Source of the DNA: Oscillospiraceae bacterium
GTDB lineage: Bacteria > Bacillota > Clostridia > Oscillospirales > Ruminococcaceae
NCBI GenBank assembly: GCA_900768995.1
Contig: CAAGEZ010000042.1
Location: 1-64,000, forward strand
Reading direction: 5' to 3'
Length of the DNA: 64,000 nucleotides
Shown one piece after another: positions 34,172 to 43,187 of the stretch. A program made the translations under genes and the position numbers. The number at the start of each line of letters is the position of its first letter. Position 1 is the stretch's first letter. Under the pieces are notes generated by a model. The model was not told the DNA's origin. It saw only the letters and a program-made list of their open reading frames with translations, and did not search any database.

Positions 34172-35140
34172 CTATTTCAGAAACTCAAAACCTTTGGCAA
34201 GGTCATAAAGCCTGCCGAAAAAAAGTGTCTGTGAAAAAATGTCTTCATTAAAATAAGTCATTCCGCCTGTAAAACGAACTATTATGACCGTGAGTATCAC
34301 AGCCGCAGCGACCACAGCCGCTCCAACAGCCGCTCCCAGAACTCCTCCGAGAATGGAGTCACAGGCTTTGACAGGCTCAATTTTTCTGACTATAAGAACA
34401 ATATTTACAATTATCCTCAGTATAATATTCACAGCCGTGAACACCACAGCCCATATTACCGCACTTATCATTCTTATTGCGGCGGGACGGACAAGCGTTT
34501 TTTCGATATACTTAGCCGTGCCCTCGGTCTGAGAATCCTTGGACTTTATTCCGAAAACATCGTAAACAATAGCTTCGTGAGCACTGCTGTCCGTAAGAAA
34601 ATCCCTTACCGAGCTTTCCGAGACCTTTACCCCCACGGGCAGCCTTTCGTTTATTCTGTCTGTCACCTGTCCGCTGTACTGCGAAGCTATACTATTTATT
34701 TTATCACGAAATGTCTCATTAGTCAAGAGGTCGTTTACATCAATGCCCGCAAGGGAAAACACCTTTGAAAACTGCTCTTTCATAACTTCGTCATCAGTAC
34801 TCAGATAATCCCTTACAAGCTGCTTTAATTCATCCGAACCGCCGAGATTATCGTCAATAAATGTGTCTGCGGACTTCTCAGCCTCGTCTTTAAGCTTGTT
34901 AACAGTTTCATCTCTTACATCTTTAACGGCAGTGTCTATCTTTTCGCTTACCATTTCTGCAAAATAATCATCATATATCTTTGAAGTTATGGGATAAGAA
35001 GAAAGTGCCGCAGCAGCTGAAAATGCTATAACAAGGCACACAAGGCTGAGTACCGTCCTTAGCACTCCCCTTTTGAAGCCACGGCCGATAAAAGCGATAA
35101 GTATTACCGCAGCCACGATATCATAAATATACGGGAACAT
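34172..35140 (-). CDS. CvpA-family membrane protein with inserted soluble region
   Basis: 322 residues. The N-terminal part (IYDIVAAVILIAFIGRGFKRG, LSLVCLVIAFSAAAALS) is typical of CvpA-family proteins, as is the C-terminal AVIWAVVFTAVNIILRIIV with ACDSILGGVLGAAVGAAVV. Between them, residues about 55-215, lies a charged helical region not usual in short CvpA proteins. Four or five membrane spans are visible. The family is linked to colicin V production and to envelope homeostasis, but the exact role is unknown. It lies 58 nt upstream of the ClpE-like gene and 30 nt after the propeller-like gene. Confidence 0.8.
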   Translation of the reverse strand: MFPYIYDIVAAVILIAFIGRGFKRGVLRTVLSLVCLVIAFSAAAALSSYPITSKIYDDYFAEMVSEKIDTAVKDVRDETVNKLKDEAEKSADTFIDDNLGGSDELKQLVRDYLSTDDEVMKEQFSKVFSLAGIDVNDLLTNETFRDKINSIASQYSGQVTDRINERLPVGVKVSESSVRDFLTDSSAHEAIVYDVFGIKSKDSQTEGTAKYIEKTLVRPAAIRMISAVIWAVVFTAVNIILRIIVNIVLIVRKIEPVKACDSILGGVLGAAVGAAVVAAAVILTVIIVRFTGGMTYFNEDIFSQTLFFGRLYDLAKGFEFLK

Positions 35141-35170
35141 TATAAAACAAATTCACCTCTGAGATCTTTA

Positions 35171-36352
35171 TCAGCCGCTGTAATTTATGCGGTTGACGCT
35201 GTCATAGCCTAACAGGAATATATATTTTCCGCAGCGGCAGAAATCATCGTAGTCGTCCTCAAGGAGTATTTTTCCGCCGAGGATACCGTCGGAGCTGTAA
35301 ATGTCGATGCCCGAATCATTCAGAATGCACACTTCGGCATTGCCTGTATATACCTTCTTAGCCTCTTCATCAAGGGTCAGTACAACAGGAGATGCGCAGT
35401 CCGAGCCCACAAAGGAAACAAGAGTCGTTCTTCTCAGGTCTGTGTTTTCCGTGATGACCGCAGAAATATTGCCCGAAGCGTCATAGTCGGTTATTGGGTC
35501 GTTATACTCATACTGAGAGGTAAGCACGCCGTCCTTGGTAAAGCCTGCAGTTATGGTGTCGCCTATCATAATTATGCCGTCATCGGTGAATTTCACGTCA
35601 AGGGCAAGCGTAGGCACAGGGTCGCTCTCCCACATAGGTTCGGTGTCCTTAAAATCGAAACGCTTCATTCTTGAATACAGCTGACCGCCCTCAGCGGTAA
35701 GAACGGTAATGACACAGCCGCTGCTGTTATCATTGAAGGTCACATTTATAATACGGCTGTCATAGCTGAAATATGTGAAAACAGGCTCGCCGCTGGGGTC
35801 ATAAATTTTGAGCATAGCAAGATATTTGTCCGATTTTGTGACCACAGCGGCATAATCTGACTTTGAAAGCTCCGCTATGTAGATAACATCGTCCGCAGAC
35901 TTGGTGTAAATATTCTTGTACTTGCTTTCAAGACTGAACTCCCTGCCGCCCTCATCGTAAATCAGTGCCTTGGAGCCCGATACGGCGAGTATGGGATTTG
36001 CATAGGTATGCTGACGCTCGTTCATTACCTTTCCGTCAACGCTGTAAACGTGAAACTTGGATTCATCAAGGAGTGCAAGAGCTCCGTCCATATCCATAAG
36101 CTGGAAGCCGGAGCCGCCCTCAACTTTAAGTGGGAATTTGCCCTCGGAAAGATCGGCAGTCTCCTCAGATGCGATATTTTCGGGAATAGTGGTCATAATG
36201 CCCTTGAAATAAGGCAGCCACATATCTCTTGTAAACACGGCAACAGCAACAGCGCCGCATATGAGAAGAATGACAAACATCTTGATAAGCATATTTTTGG
36301 TCTGCTTTGCCTGTCTTTTTTTTCTAAGCTCCGAGATATCCGTTACGGGCAT
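35171..36352 (-). CDS. Membrane-anchored beta-propeller-like protein (DUF5711-type)
   Basis: 393 residues. A short basic cytoplasmic N-terminus (RKKRQAKQTKNM) precedes one membrane span (LIKMFVILLICGAVAVAVF). The outer part of about 340 residues has repeats of short strands such as QLMDMDGALALLDESKFHVYS, ALIYDEGGREFSL and EVCILNDSGIDIYSSDG, which suggest a beta-propeller. The ATG at 36352 has GAGGAG 8 nt upstream. It lies between truA and the CvpA-like gene and probably shares their transcript. The DUF assignment is from memory of the pattern. Confidence 0.7.
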   Translation of the reverse strand: MPVTDISELRKKRQAKQTKNMLIKMFVILLICGAVAVAVFTRDMWLPYFKGIMTTIPENIASEETADLSEGKFPLKVEGGSGFQLMDMDGALALLDESKFHVYSVDGKVMNERQHTYANPILAVSGSKALIYDEGGREFSLESKYKNIYTKSADDVIYIAELSKSDYAAVVTKSDKYLAMLKIYDPSGEPVFTYFSYDSRIINVTFNDNSSGCVITVLTAEGGQLYSRMKRFDFKDTEPMWESDPVPTLALDVKFTDDGIIMIGDTITAGFTKDGVLTSQYEYNDPITDYDASGNISAVITENTDLRRTTLVSFVGSDCASPVVLTLDEEAKKVYTGNAEVCILNDSGIDIYSSDGILGGKILLEDDYDDFCRCGKYIFLLGYDSVNRINYSG

Positions 36353-36364
36353 AACCATTCCTCC

Positions 36365-37108
36365 TCAGTCATAAAAAACTCGGTTCAAATAAAGTCCGCA
36401 GGGCTTTGCGGTAACACCCGCACGCTCCCTGTCACGGCTTTCGATTATTTCCGGCAGTTCATCGGGGGATATACGTCCCTCGCTCACGTAAATAAGCGTA
36501 CCTGCGATTATCCTCACCATATTGTAAAGAAATCCGTCTCCTCTGACGGTCAGGGTAACAATGTCGCCGTCACGCCTTGTCTCGCACAAGGACACCGTGC
36601 GGACGGTATTTTCCTTGATGCCCAGTGCCCCGCAGAAGCAGAGAAAATCGTGAGTTCCCTCAATATATTTCCCCGCCCTGTTCATCTTTTCGATATCCAG
36701 CTCATAGGGATAATGAAGTGAAAGGCCATCAAGAAACGGGTCTCTCACAGCACGGTTCAAAATCTTGTAGATATACTCCTTGCCCTTGCAGGAATATCTT
36801 GCGTGAAAATCCATAGGAACTTCTTCGCAGTCAAGCACGGCTATATCCGCAGGGAGCAGGCTGTTCATTCCACTGATAATATTATTGCAGGGTATGGCGT
36901 GTTCGGTGGTAAACGAAAAGAAATATTCATTTGCGTGAACGCCTGTGTCCGTTCTTGAACAGCCCTGAATTTTTACCTCAGAGGCTGTAAGACGTGAGAG
37001 CCTGTCCTCAAGGATATTCTGGACGGACACTGCATTTTCCTGACGCTGAAAGCCGTGATATGCCGTTCCGCAGTATGCCGTCTTAACTTTTAAATTGCGG
37101 ACTGACAC
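36365..37108 (-). CDS. truA: tRNA pseudouridine(38-40) synthase
   Basis: 247 residues. It isomerises uridines 38-40 in the tRNA anticodon arm. YCGTAYHGFQRQENAVSVQ is the N-terminal motif, GCSRTDTGVHANEYFF has the catalytic Asp, and GDGFLYNMVRIIAGTLI is the C-terminal motif. The start is a GTG at 37108 with AAGGAGG about 8 nt upstream. It follows ecfT by 19 nt, a common gene order in Firmicutes. Confidence 0.95.
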   Translation of the reverse strand: MSVRNLKVKTAYCGTAYHGFQRQENAVSVQNILEDRLSRLTASEVKIQGCSRTDTGVHANEYFFSFTTEHAIPCNNIISGMNSLLPADIAVLDCEEVPMDFHARYSCKGKEYIYKILNRAVRDPFLDGLSLHYPYELDIEKMNRAGKYIEGTHDFLCFCGALGIKENTVRTVSLCETRRDGDIVTLTVRGDGFLYNMVRIIAGTLIYVSEGRISPDELPEIIESRDRERAGVTAKPCGLYLNRVFYD

Positions 37109-37127
37109 ACGACAGCCCTCCTTTTTA

Positions 37128-37937
37128 TCAGAAAATTATCTTTCCCATATCAATTATCATAACGCCGCCGAGGAAAAGCAGAGAAAGGCACAGAGCAGCA
37201 TAATCCGCTCCGCCCGATACAAGAGTTTTGAGCTTTGTTCGTCCCTCTCCGCCGTTGTAGCAGCGGCATTCCATTGCAAGAGCAAGCTCCTCCGCTCTTC
37301 TGAATGAGGACACAAACAAAGGAATGATTATGGGAACAAGCGCCTTTGCACGCTCAACAAGAGTTCCGCTGTCCATATCAGCTCCCCTTGCCTTCTGAGC
37401 GGACATTATCTTATCCGTTTCTTCGATAAGAGTGGGGATAAATCTCAGAGCGATCGTCATCATCATTGCAAGCTCGTGAACGGGAAAATGAAGCTTTGAA
37501 AGTGGCTTCATCATCTGCTCGATAGCGTCTGTGAGCACGATGGGCGATGTGGTATAGGTAAGCAGCGATGAACCGCATATAAGGGCTATGAGTCTTATTA
37601 TCATATATCCGGAGGTGATAAGTCCGTTGTCGGTTATCCTTATTTTCCAGATATGGAACACGGTCACGCCGTCAATAAAGAAAATATTCAGCACAGATGT
37701 AAATATTATGATCGGTATAATAGGCTTCATACTCTTGATGATAAGCTTGGGAGAAAGCTTTGATGCAAGGAATGCTATCACGAAAAATACAAGGGACAGT
37801 ATAAGTGCAGGAAAGCTGTCTGCGGAAAATATCATCACAATAAATATGGCTGTTATAACTATTTTAAAGCGTGCGTCAAGCCTGTGAACAGCGGAATCCA
37901 TAGGAAAATACTGTCCGATGGTTATATCTTTAAGCAT
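37128..37937 (-). CDS. ecfT: ECF transporter transmembrane component EcfT
   Basis: 269 residues. It is the membrane scaffold of group II energy-coupling factor transporters for vitamins and metals. DITIGQYFPMDSAVHRLDAR and FKI is the family N-terminus, followed by several membrane spans. The coupling helices are seen in SAQKARGADM (the ARG motif) and the related ALAMECRCYNGGEGRTKL (second ECR/ARG-like motif). The ATG at 37937 has GGAGGA 7 nt upstream and overlaps the ecfA2 stop by 8 nt. Confidence 0.93.
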   Translation of the reverse strand: MLKDITIGQYFPMDSAVHRLDARFKIVITAIFIVMIFSADSFPALILSLVFFVIAFLASKLSPKLIIKSMKPIIPIIIFTSVLNIFFIDGVTVFHIWKIRITDNGLITSGYMIIRLIALICGSSLLTYTTSPIVLTDAIEQMMKPLSKLHFPVHELAMMMTIALRFIPTLIEETDKIMSAQKARGADMDSGTLVERAKALVPIIIPLFVSSFRRAEELALAMECRCYNGGEGRTKLKTLVSGGADYAALCLSLLFLGGVMIIDMGKIIF

Positions 37938-38808
37938 TTTCAAGTCCTCCTCTGCCGTTCTTTTCAAGAAACTCTTTTATGGTCTTGAGAGCAAATTCAA
38001 CGGTGTAAACATCGCCTCTGATGTCGATTCCACGCTGACGGAGAAGAGAAAAAATGCGTGTTATCTGGGGCACGGAAAGACCCACAGATGAAATTTCCTC
38101 GGCTCTTGCAAAGACCGCAGGAGGCGTGTCATAGCAGAGCACCTCGCCCTTGTTCATAACAAGTATCTTGCTTGCAAACCGTGCAACGTCCTCCATACTG
38201 TGAGAAACAAGGAGCACTGTGGACTTGGTCTCATCGTGATACTGCTTTATCTGGTCGAGGACATTTTCACGTCCCTTGGGGTCAAGTCCAGCCGCAGGCT
38301 CATCAAGCACAAGCACTTTCGGACGCATCGCCATAACGCCTGCAATGGCAACACGTCTTTTCTGACCGCCAGAAAGCTCAAAGGGCGATTTTTTCAGAAG
38401 CTCCGGGCTTATTCCCACAAGCTCCGCCGTTTCTCGCACACGCTTGTCGATCTCCGCTTCATCAAGCCCCATATTTTTAGGTCCGAAAGCAATGTCCTTG
38501 TAAACCGTGTCCTCAAATATCTGATATTCGGGGTACTGAAAAACAAGTCCCACCTTAAAACGGATATCCCTGAGCTTAACGTCCTTGCTCCAGATATCCG
38601 TTCCGTCAATAAACACCTTGCCCGAGGTAGGCTTAACAAGCCCGTTGAAATGCTGGATAAGGGTAGACTTGCCCGAGCCTGTGTGGCCGATAACGCCAAC
38701 AAGCTCTCCCTCCTCGATCTCAAGGTCAACATTATTTACCGCAGTCTTTTCAAAGGGCGTGCCCTGACTGTAGGTGTAGGTAAGTTTTTCGGTTCTGATA
38801 ACAGCCAT
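37930..38808 (-). CDS. ecfA2: ECF transporter ATPase EcfA2
   Basis: 292 residues. An ABC ATPase with Walker A GHTGSGKSTLI, Q-loop VFQYPEYQIFEDTV, signature SPFELSGGQKRRVAIAG and Walker B VLVLDEPAAGLD. It pairs with EcfA1 to power EcfT. It is coupled to ecfT. Unlike the usual adjacent ecfA1-ecfA2 pair, it is separated from ecfA1 by two small membrane-protein genes. Substrate-binding S components are not in this window. Confidence 0.92.
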   Translation of the reverse strand: MAVIRTEKLTYTYSQGTPFEKTAVNNVDLEIEEGELVGVIGHTGSGKSTLIQHFNGLVKPTSGKVFIDGTDIWSKDVKLRDIRFKVGLVFQYPEYQIFEDTVYKDIAFGPKNMGLDEAEIDKRVRETAELVGISPELLKKSPFELSGGQKRRVAIAGVMAMRPKVLVLDEPAAGLDPKGRENVLDQIKQYHDETKSTVLLVSHSMEDVARFASKILVMNKGEVLCYDTPPAVFARAEEISSVGLSVPQITRIFSLLRQRGIDIRGDVYTVEFALKTIKEFLEKNGRGGLENA

Positions 38809-38871
38809 TTTTGCCTCCGTTTCGGATACATTTCCCTGTGGGGATAATGTTCCATAATATCAATAATTATA

Positions 38872-39621
38872 TCAGCTCTTCTTCATTTTTGAAAGAGCGT
38901 AAAGGTCGGTGAAAACAAACAGGGACAGCACTATGTACAGCACCGCTCTTTTTTTGCTTATCTCTCCTCTTTTGCAAAGTGATACCGCTGTGCTGATTCC
39001 GCCGTATGCCGCAATAAGATACAGTATCCCGAAGCAGGCAGCGGCAATTGCCATAACGATCAGCTGAGGAAGATACATAAGTGCAAGCCCCACTCCAATA
39101 TACATCATAAAAAAAGGAACAAGAAGTATTACAAAGATAAATCCAAGGCAGAATACTAAAAGTGAAATAATAAGCACTGCCGCAAAGCCGACCGCCAAGG
39201 CTCCAAGAATATGATAAGCTGCTATCCCCGCTGCAACAAGTGCTGCCAGACCTACTGGTATTGCCAATGCAGCCGAAATCATACTGAGCTTAAGATGAAT
39301 GTCGGAATAATTACTTTTACGATTGCCGTTAATAAAGCATACCGCTCCGACTACTGATACTATCGTACCCACAGCAGATATCACAATGCACAATATCTCG
39401 TACAAAACATTGTTCATAGAAACGTTTTCCATAAATCCATCGCCGCCTGTTCCAAGCAGCACAATTGTGGATATTCCTGCCGCAAGACACTGAACAACGG
39501 ACAGAATAAGATAAACAGCTCCGGTTCCAAAATATTCCTTGTTAAATTTACCCTTTCGGTCAGCAGCAAAAAAACATACAGCAGCCGCTGACAGCATCAG
39601 TGAAATTATAACAGCAACCAT
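38872..39621 (-). CDS. Polytopic membrane protein of unknown function
   Basis: 249 residues, about seven hydrophobic segments, with short polar loops (ADRKGKFNKEYFGTG, INGNRKSNYSDIHL). The C-terminus KRGEISKKRAVLYIVLSLFV resembles small Firmicutes integral membrane proteins. I recognise no family or transporter motif. It lies 63 nt upstream of ecfA2 and 11 nt after the 93-residue membrane gene. Being between the two ECF ATPases suggests shared transcription, not necessarily shared function. Confidence 0.65.
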   Translation of the reverse strand: MVAVIISLMLSAAAVCFFAADRKGKFNKEYFGTGAVYLILSVVQCLAAGISTIVLLGTGGDGFMENVSMNNVLYEILCIVISAVGTIVSVVGAVCFINGNRKSNYSDIHLKLSMISAALAIPVGLAALVAAGIAAYHILGALAVGFAAVLIISLLVFCLGFIFVILLVPFFMMYIGVGLALMYLPQLIVMAIAAACFGILYLIAAYGGISTAVSLCKRGEISKKRAVLYIVLSLFVFTDLYALSKMKKS

Positions 39622-39632
39622 TTTTCTCCCCC

Positions 39633-39914
39633 TTATGAATTTTTAAGAGACCTGTAGGCGATAACGCCAAGGGCAATAAGCGCAACGATGTTCACCGCAG
39701 GAATGAGCATAAGAACAAGGAATCCCACGCATTTGAGAAGAGAGAAAACTCCCTTTCCGAGAAGCGTTATAAGGAGCCATACCCCGCCGATTATGCAGAC
39801 AATTGCCGCAATGCAGAAAAACAGAAGCACTCCGACTCCCGAGAAAAGGGAAACCACGGTTATCCCTGCAATAATAAGAAGTGCCGCCAGTGAAATAAGT
39901 GTTAAGATCATCAT
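39633..39914 (-). CDS. Small integral membrane protein (93 aa)
   Basis: 93 residues, almost entirely hydrophobic with three likely membrane spans (LISLAALLIIAGITVVSLF, VLLFFCIAAIVCIIGGVWLL, GFLVLMLIPAVNIVALIALG). AAGGAG lies upstream of the ATG pair. It is 11 nt upstream of the 249-residue membrane gene, so the two are probably a pair. No family recognised. Confidence 0.6.
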   Translation of the reverse strand: MMILTLISLAALLIIAGITVVSLFSGVGVLLFFCIAAIVCIIGGVWLLITLLGKGVFSLLKCVGFLVLMLIPAVNIVALIALGVIAYRSLKNS

Positions 39915-40013
39915 AATAAAATCTCCTTTCAGATATAGCTTTAAGCTGTGTAATTATAATACCGCACATTCCTTAAATCTGCGCTGAAAAAGGATTAGAA
40001 TATGATTAAAAAA

Positions 40014-40892
40014 TCACTGACCTTTAAGGAGCTTTTCAAGATAATCCGCACAGGCTTCCTCGGTGATTATGTGAGTATCCGCATCTTTTCTGCCGCTTTT
40101 TTGCAGAAGATACATAAGCTGTGTGGACTGGGGAACATCAAGTCCCACTTCTCTGAGCTTATCAACATTTGAAAATACCTCTGAGGGGACATCATCGAGA
40201 ATGATCTTTCCCCCGTCCATAACCACAACTCTGTCAGCCTGAGCAGCCTCGTCCATATAGTGGGTGATGAGCACTATGGTAACGCCATTTTCACGGTTTA
40301 AACGCTTGATAGTTTTCATTACCTCACGCCGTCCCGCAGGGTCAAGCATTGCAGTAGGCTCGTCAAGGACGATGCAGTCGGGCTTCATTGCGATTATTCC
40401 CGCAATGGCAACTCTCTGCTTCTGACCGCCCGAAAGCTGCGATGGAGCGTGCTCTCTGTACTCGTACATTCCAACGGCTTTCAGCGCTTCATCAACACGG
40501 ATACGCATTTCATCAGGAGGTACACCCATATTTTCAAGCGCAAATGCCACGTCCTCCTCAACAACAGATGCAACTATCTGATTATCGGGGTTCTGGAACA
40601 CCATTCCGATGTGCTTTCTGATGTCAAAAAGCTTGCTTTCATCGGAGGTGTCGAAGCCTGCCGACATCATCTTTCCGCCGCAGGGCAGCAGTATTGCATT
40701 GGTGTGCTTGGCAAAGGTGGATTTTCCGCAGCCGTTGTGTCCGAGAATAACGGTAAAGCTGCCTTTTTCTATGGATAAATTCAGGTCTTCAAAAACAAGT
40801 ATCCTGTTTTCTTCCTGTCCGTTTTCCGATTCGCCCTCAGACATATCGGAATAATAGAACATAAGGTCCTTTGCAGAAATTATATTTTCCAT
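40014..40892 (-). CDS. ecfA1: ECF transporter ATPase EcfA1
   Basis: 292 residues. ABC ATPase with Walker A LGHNGCGKSTFAKH, Q-loop VFQNPDNQIVASVVEEDVAFALEN, signature SQLSGGQKQRVAIAG and Walker B CIVLDEPTAMLDP. EcfA1-type ATPases carry the QNPDNQ motif seen here. A short acidic insertion at residues 16-27 (EGESENGQEEN) is unusual. It lies 11 nt after the methyltransferase gene and 99 nt before the two small membrane genes. Confidence 0.92.
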   Translation of the reverse strand: MENIISAKDLMFYYSDMSEGESENGQEENRILVFEDLNLSIEKGSFTVILGHNGCGKSTFAKHTNAILLPCGGKMMSAGFDTSDESKLFDIRKHIGMVFQNPDNQIVASVVEEDVAFALENMGVPPDEMRIRVDEALKAVGMYEYREHAPSQLSGGQKQRVAIAGIIAMKPDCIVLDEPTAMLDPAGRREVMKTIKRLNRENGVTIVLITHYMDEAAQADRVVVMDGGKIILDDVPSEVFSNVDKLREVGLDVPQSTQLMYLLQKSGRKDADTHIITEEACADYLEKLLKGQ

Positions 40893-40903
40893 AAACTCCT
40901 CAC

Positions 40904-41803
40904 TTATTTTGCAGTATCGGCTATGAACATAGCTGTTGAGCCGCAGGGCAGAGCATATTTTCCCGTTTCCACAGGGAGACCTATCTCGTCGGCGGTAACG
41001 CTGCCCTTAAACTTCTCCCCTACCGTCTCACCGATGATATATGCCATTACCGAGGGGGAAAGTCCCGTTGTGTAGCTGTTTAAAAGGAAGAACAGCGGGT
41101 CATCGCTCATAACGCCTGTGCAGAGCTTAACAAGGTCATATATACAGTCCTCAAGCTTCCACACTTCCTGATTGGGGCCTCTGCCGTATGAGGGCGGGTC
41201 CATTATAACTGCATCATACTTCCTGCCACGCTTTATTTCACGGGCAACAAATTTTTCGCAGTCATCGACTATCCAGCGGATAGGTCTGTCGGAAAGTCCC
41301 GATGATGCGGCATTGTCTCTTGCCCACTGCACCATACCCTTTGATGCGTCAACGTGGCATACGGAAGCACCTGCGGCAGCAGCTGCAAGGGTAGCTCCGC
41401 CTGTGTACGCAAAAAGATTCAGAACGTTTACCTCTTTGCCCGATTCGATACGCTTTCTGATAAGCTCAGAAGTAAAGTCCCAGTTTACAGCCTGCTCGGG
41501 GAAAAGTCCGGTGTGCTTGAAGCCTGTGGGACGGATATTGAAAACAAGCTCTTCGCCTATTTTAAGGTCATAGGATATCTGCCAGCTGTCGGGAAGCTTT
41601 TTTAAGAAGCTCCACTGTCCGCCGCCCTTGTCGGAGCGGTGATAATGACCGTCAGCCTTGTTCCATACGGGAGATTTTTTGTCGGTCTTCCATATTACCT
41701 GCGGGTCGGGACGGACAAGGGAATATTTGCCCCAATATTCAAGCTTTTCGGAACAGGAGCAGTCAATAAGCCTGTAATCTGTCCATCTGTCAGCAATTCT
41801 CAT
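40904..41803 (-). CDS. Class I SAM-dependent methyltransferase (RlmI/RlmK-like)
   Basis: 299 residues. The SAM site is VLNLFAYTGGATLAAAAAGA, followed by CHVDASKGMVQWARDN and the catalytic-type motif YDAVIMDPPSYGRGP. This fits the rRNA cytosine-C5 methyltransferase-like family, but the N-terminal PUA domain of RlmI is absent. The N-terminal 100 residues (DPQVIWKTDKKSP, FKHTGLFPEQAVNW) are characteristic of this short group. The target is probably rRNA, but that is inferred. It is the fourth gene from ruvA in the same direction. Confidence 0.85.
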   Translation of the reverse strand: MRIADRWTDYRLIDCSCSEKLEYWGKYSLVRPDPQVIWKTDKKSPVWNKADGHYHRSDKGGGQWSFLKKLPDSWQISYDLKIGEELVFNIRPTGFKHTGLFPEQAVNWDFTSELIRKRIESGKEVNVLNLFAYTGGATLAAAAAGASVCHVDASKGMVQWARDNAASSGLSDRPIRWIVDDCEKFVAREIKRGRKYDAVIMDPPSYGRGPNQEVWKLEDCIYDLVKLCTGVMSDDPLFFLLNSYTTGLSPSVMAYIIGETVGEKFKGSVTADEIGLPVETGKYALPCGSTAMFIADTAK

Positions 41804-41822
41804 TTACACGAAATCCTTTCTA

Positions 41823-43157
41823 TCATTGGTGTGAGGGGCACAGGCGCTTTATCGCTCCCGCAATTTCAACAGCCATATCGTTAACAGCGTCAAAATGCTT
41901 TCCCTCAACGCTTACACGGATAACAGGCTCTGACGGATTTTCCCGCACAGCTATCCTGCCGAAGCCGTCAAGCTCCTTTTCCTTTTTTTCTATCATTTCT
42001 TCAAGCTCGGGAATATTTTTCCATACCTCACGCCAGTCCTCCGAAATTTTCACATTCAGAGCCACCTGAGGATATCTTTCCATCACCGAGCAAAGCTCAC
42101 TGAATTTTTTCCCCGAACGTTTAACAGCCGAAAGCAGCATTACTGCTGTAAGAAGCCCATCGCTTTCACTGCTTATTTCCCCGAACAGGATATTTCCAGA
42201 AAGCTCACCGCCAAGGGAATATCCTCCCGAAACAAGCTTTTCGGTTATGTATCTGCCGCCCGACCTTGTGGTAACGTTCTTTATCTTATTTTCATCGGCA
42301 AATACGATAAAGCCCGTATTGACCGATGCGGAGACCACAACGCTGCTTTTTTTCAGTGCTCCCCGCTCACGCATATCCTTGGCAAATACTGCAATGAGCT
42401 TTTCGCCGTCTATGGCAGTGCCGTTTTCATCGACTGCAAGGCATTTCGAGCCTGTGCCGTCAAAGGAGATGCCGAGGTCACATTTTCTGTTTCTCACAAA
42501 TTCGGACAGGCTTTCCATATGTGATATCCCGCATTCCCTGTTGATATTATTTCCGTCAGGGTCGCAGTTTAAAAGGTAAACCTTTGCGCCGAATGAGGAA
42601 AACAGCTTTTCTGCGGCTTCTGATACAGCTCCATTGGCACAGTCCGCCGCTATGGTCATTCCCGAAAGGTCGGAGCTGCAATTTCTGAGGATAAATGCAG
42701 TATAGTCACCTATTGCATCGGTATATGATGACCTTGTGCCGAATGAAATATTTTTGCTGTGTCTGCCGCTTTTGAGCTTCTCGTTTATTTTTTCGATAAC
42801 GTCCTCACCGATACGCCTGCCGCCTGAGCCATATATCACAGCCCCACAGCTGTCCGCTTCACCGTCGGCACTGCCGATATAGACAAAGCCGTCAGCACCT
42901 TTTTTTTTCACAAGATATGCTCCCGCAGGCTGTGGAATGACTCCAAGTGTCACAGCTTCACACCCTGCCGAAAGAATCCCTGCGATAAGAGCCTGCTCAA
43001 AGGCTGCCGATGATATCCTTGTATCTGTGCCCACAAGCAGCCTGCCGCCGTGACACATTATCTCGGCAGCCGCTCTTCCAAGCTTTAAAAAGGCTTCACA
43101 GGGAATATTTTCCGAGAGTGCCGTAAACGATCCGTCGGGATCGAATGAAATGCTCAT
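41823..43157 (-). CDS. Phosphohexomutase-fold protein with altered active site (probable pseudo-enzyme)
   Basis: 444 residues, the length of GlmM and clearly homologous along the chain (compare CLAVDENGTAIDGEKL here with CLAVDENGDVVDGDKI in the true GlmM at 13894). The catalytic loops have changed. FGTDGFRG is FDPDGSFT at residues 5-12. The phosphoserine loop SASHNP is GSADGE at 95-100. The metal loop DGDADR is DGTGSK at 233-238. The phosphate loop RPSGTEP is RENPSEP at 405-411. The fold is kept, so it is probably not decaying but has another, perhaps regulatory or binding, role. It sits between ruvB and the methyltransferase gene. Confidence 0.8.
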   Translation of the reverse strand: MSISFDPDGSFTALSENIPCEAFLKLGRAAAEIMCHGGRLLVGTDTRISSAAFEQALIAGILSAGCEAVTLGVIPQPAGAYLVKKKGADGFVYIGSADGEADSCGAVIYGSGGRRIGEDVIEKINEKLKSGRHSKNISFGTRSSYTDAIGDYTAFILRNCSSDLSGMTIAADCANGAVSEAAEKLFSSFGAKVYLLNCDPDGNNINRECGISHMESLSEFVRNRKCDLGISFDGTGSKCLAVDENGTAIDGEKLIAVFAKDMRERGALKKSSVVVSASVNTGFIVFADENKIKNVTTRSGGRYITEKLVSGGYSLGGELSGNILFGEISSESDGLLTAVMLLSAVKRSGKKFSELCSVMERYPQVALNVKISEDWREVWKNIPELEEMIEKKEKELDGFGRIAVRENPSEPVIRVSVEGKHFDAVNDMAVEIAGAIKRLCPSHQ

Positions 43158-43187
43158 ATTTATTTGATGTCTCCTTGATATTTCTAT

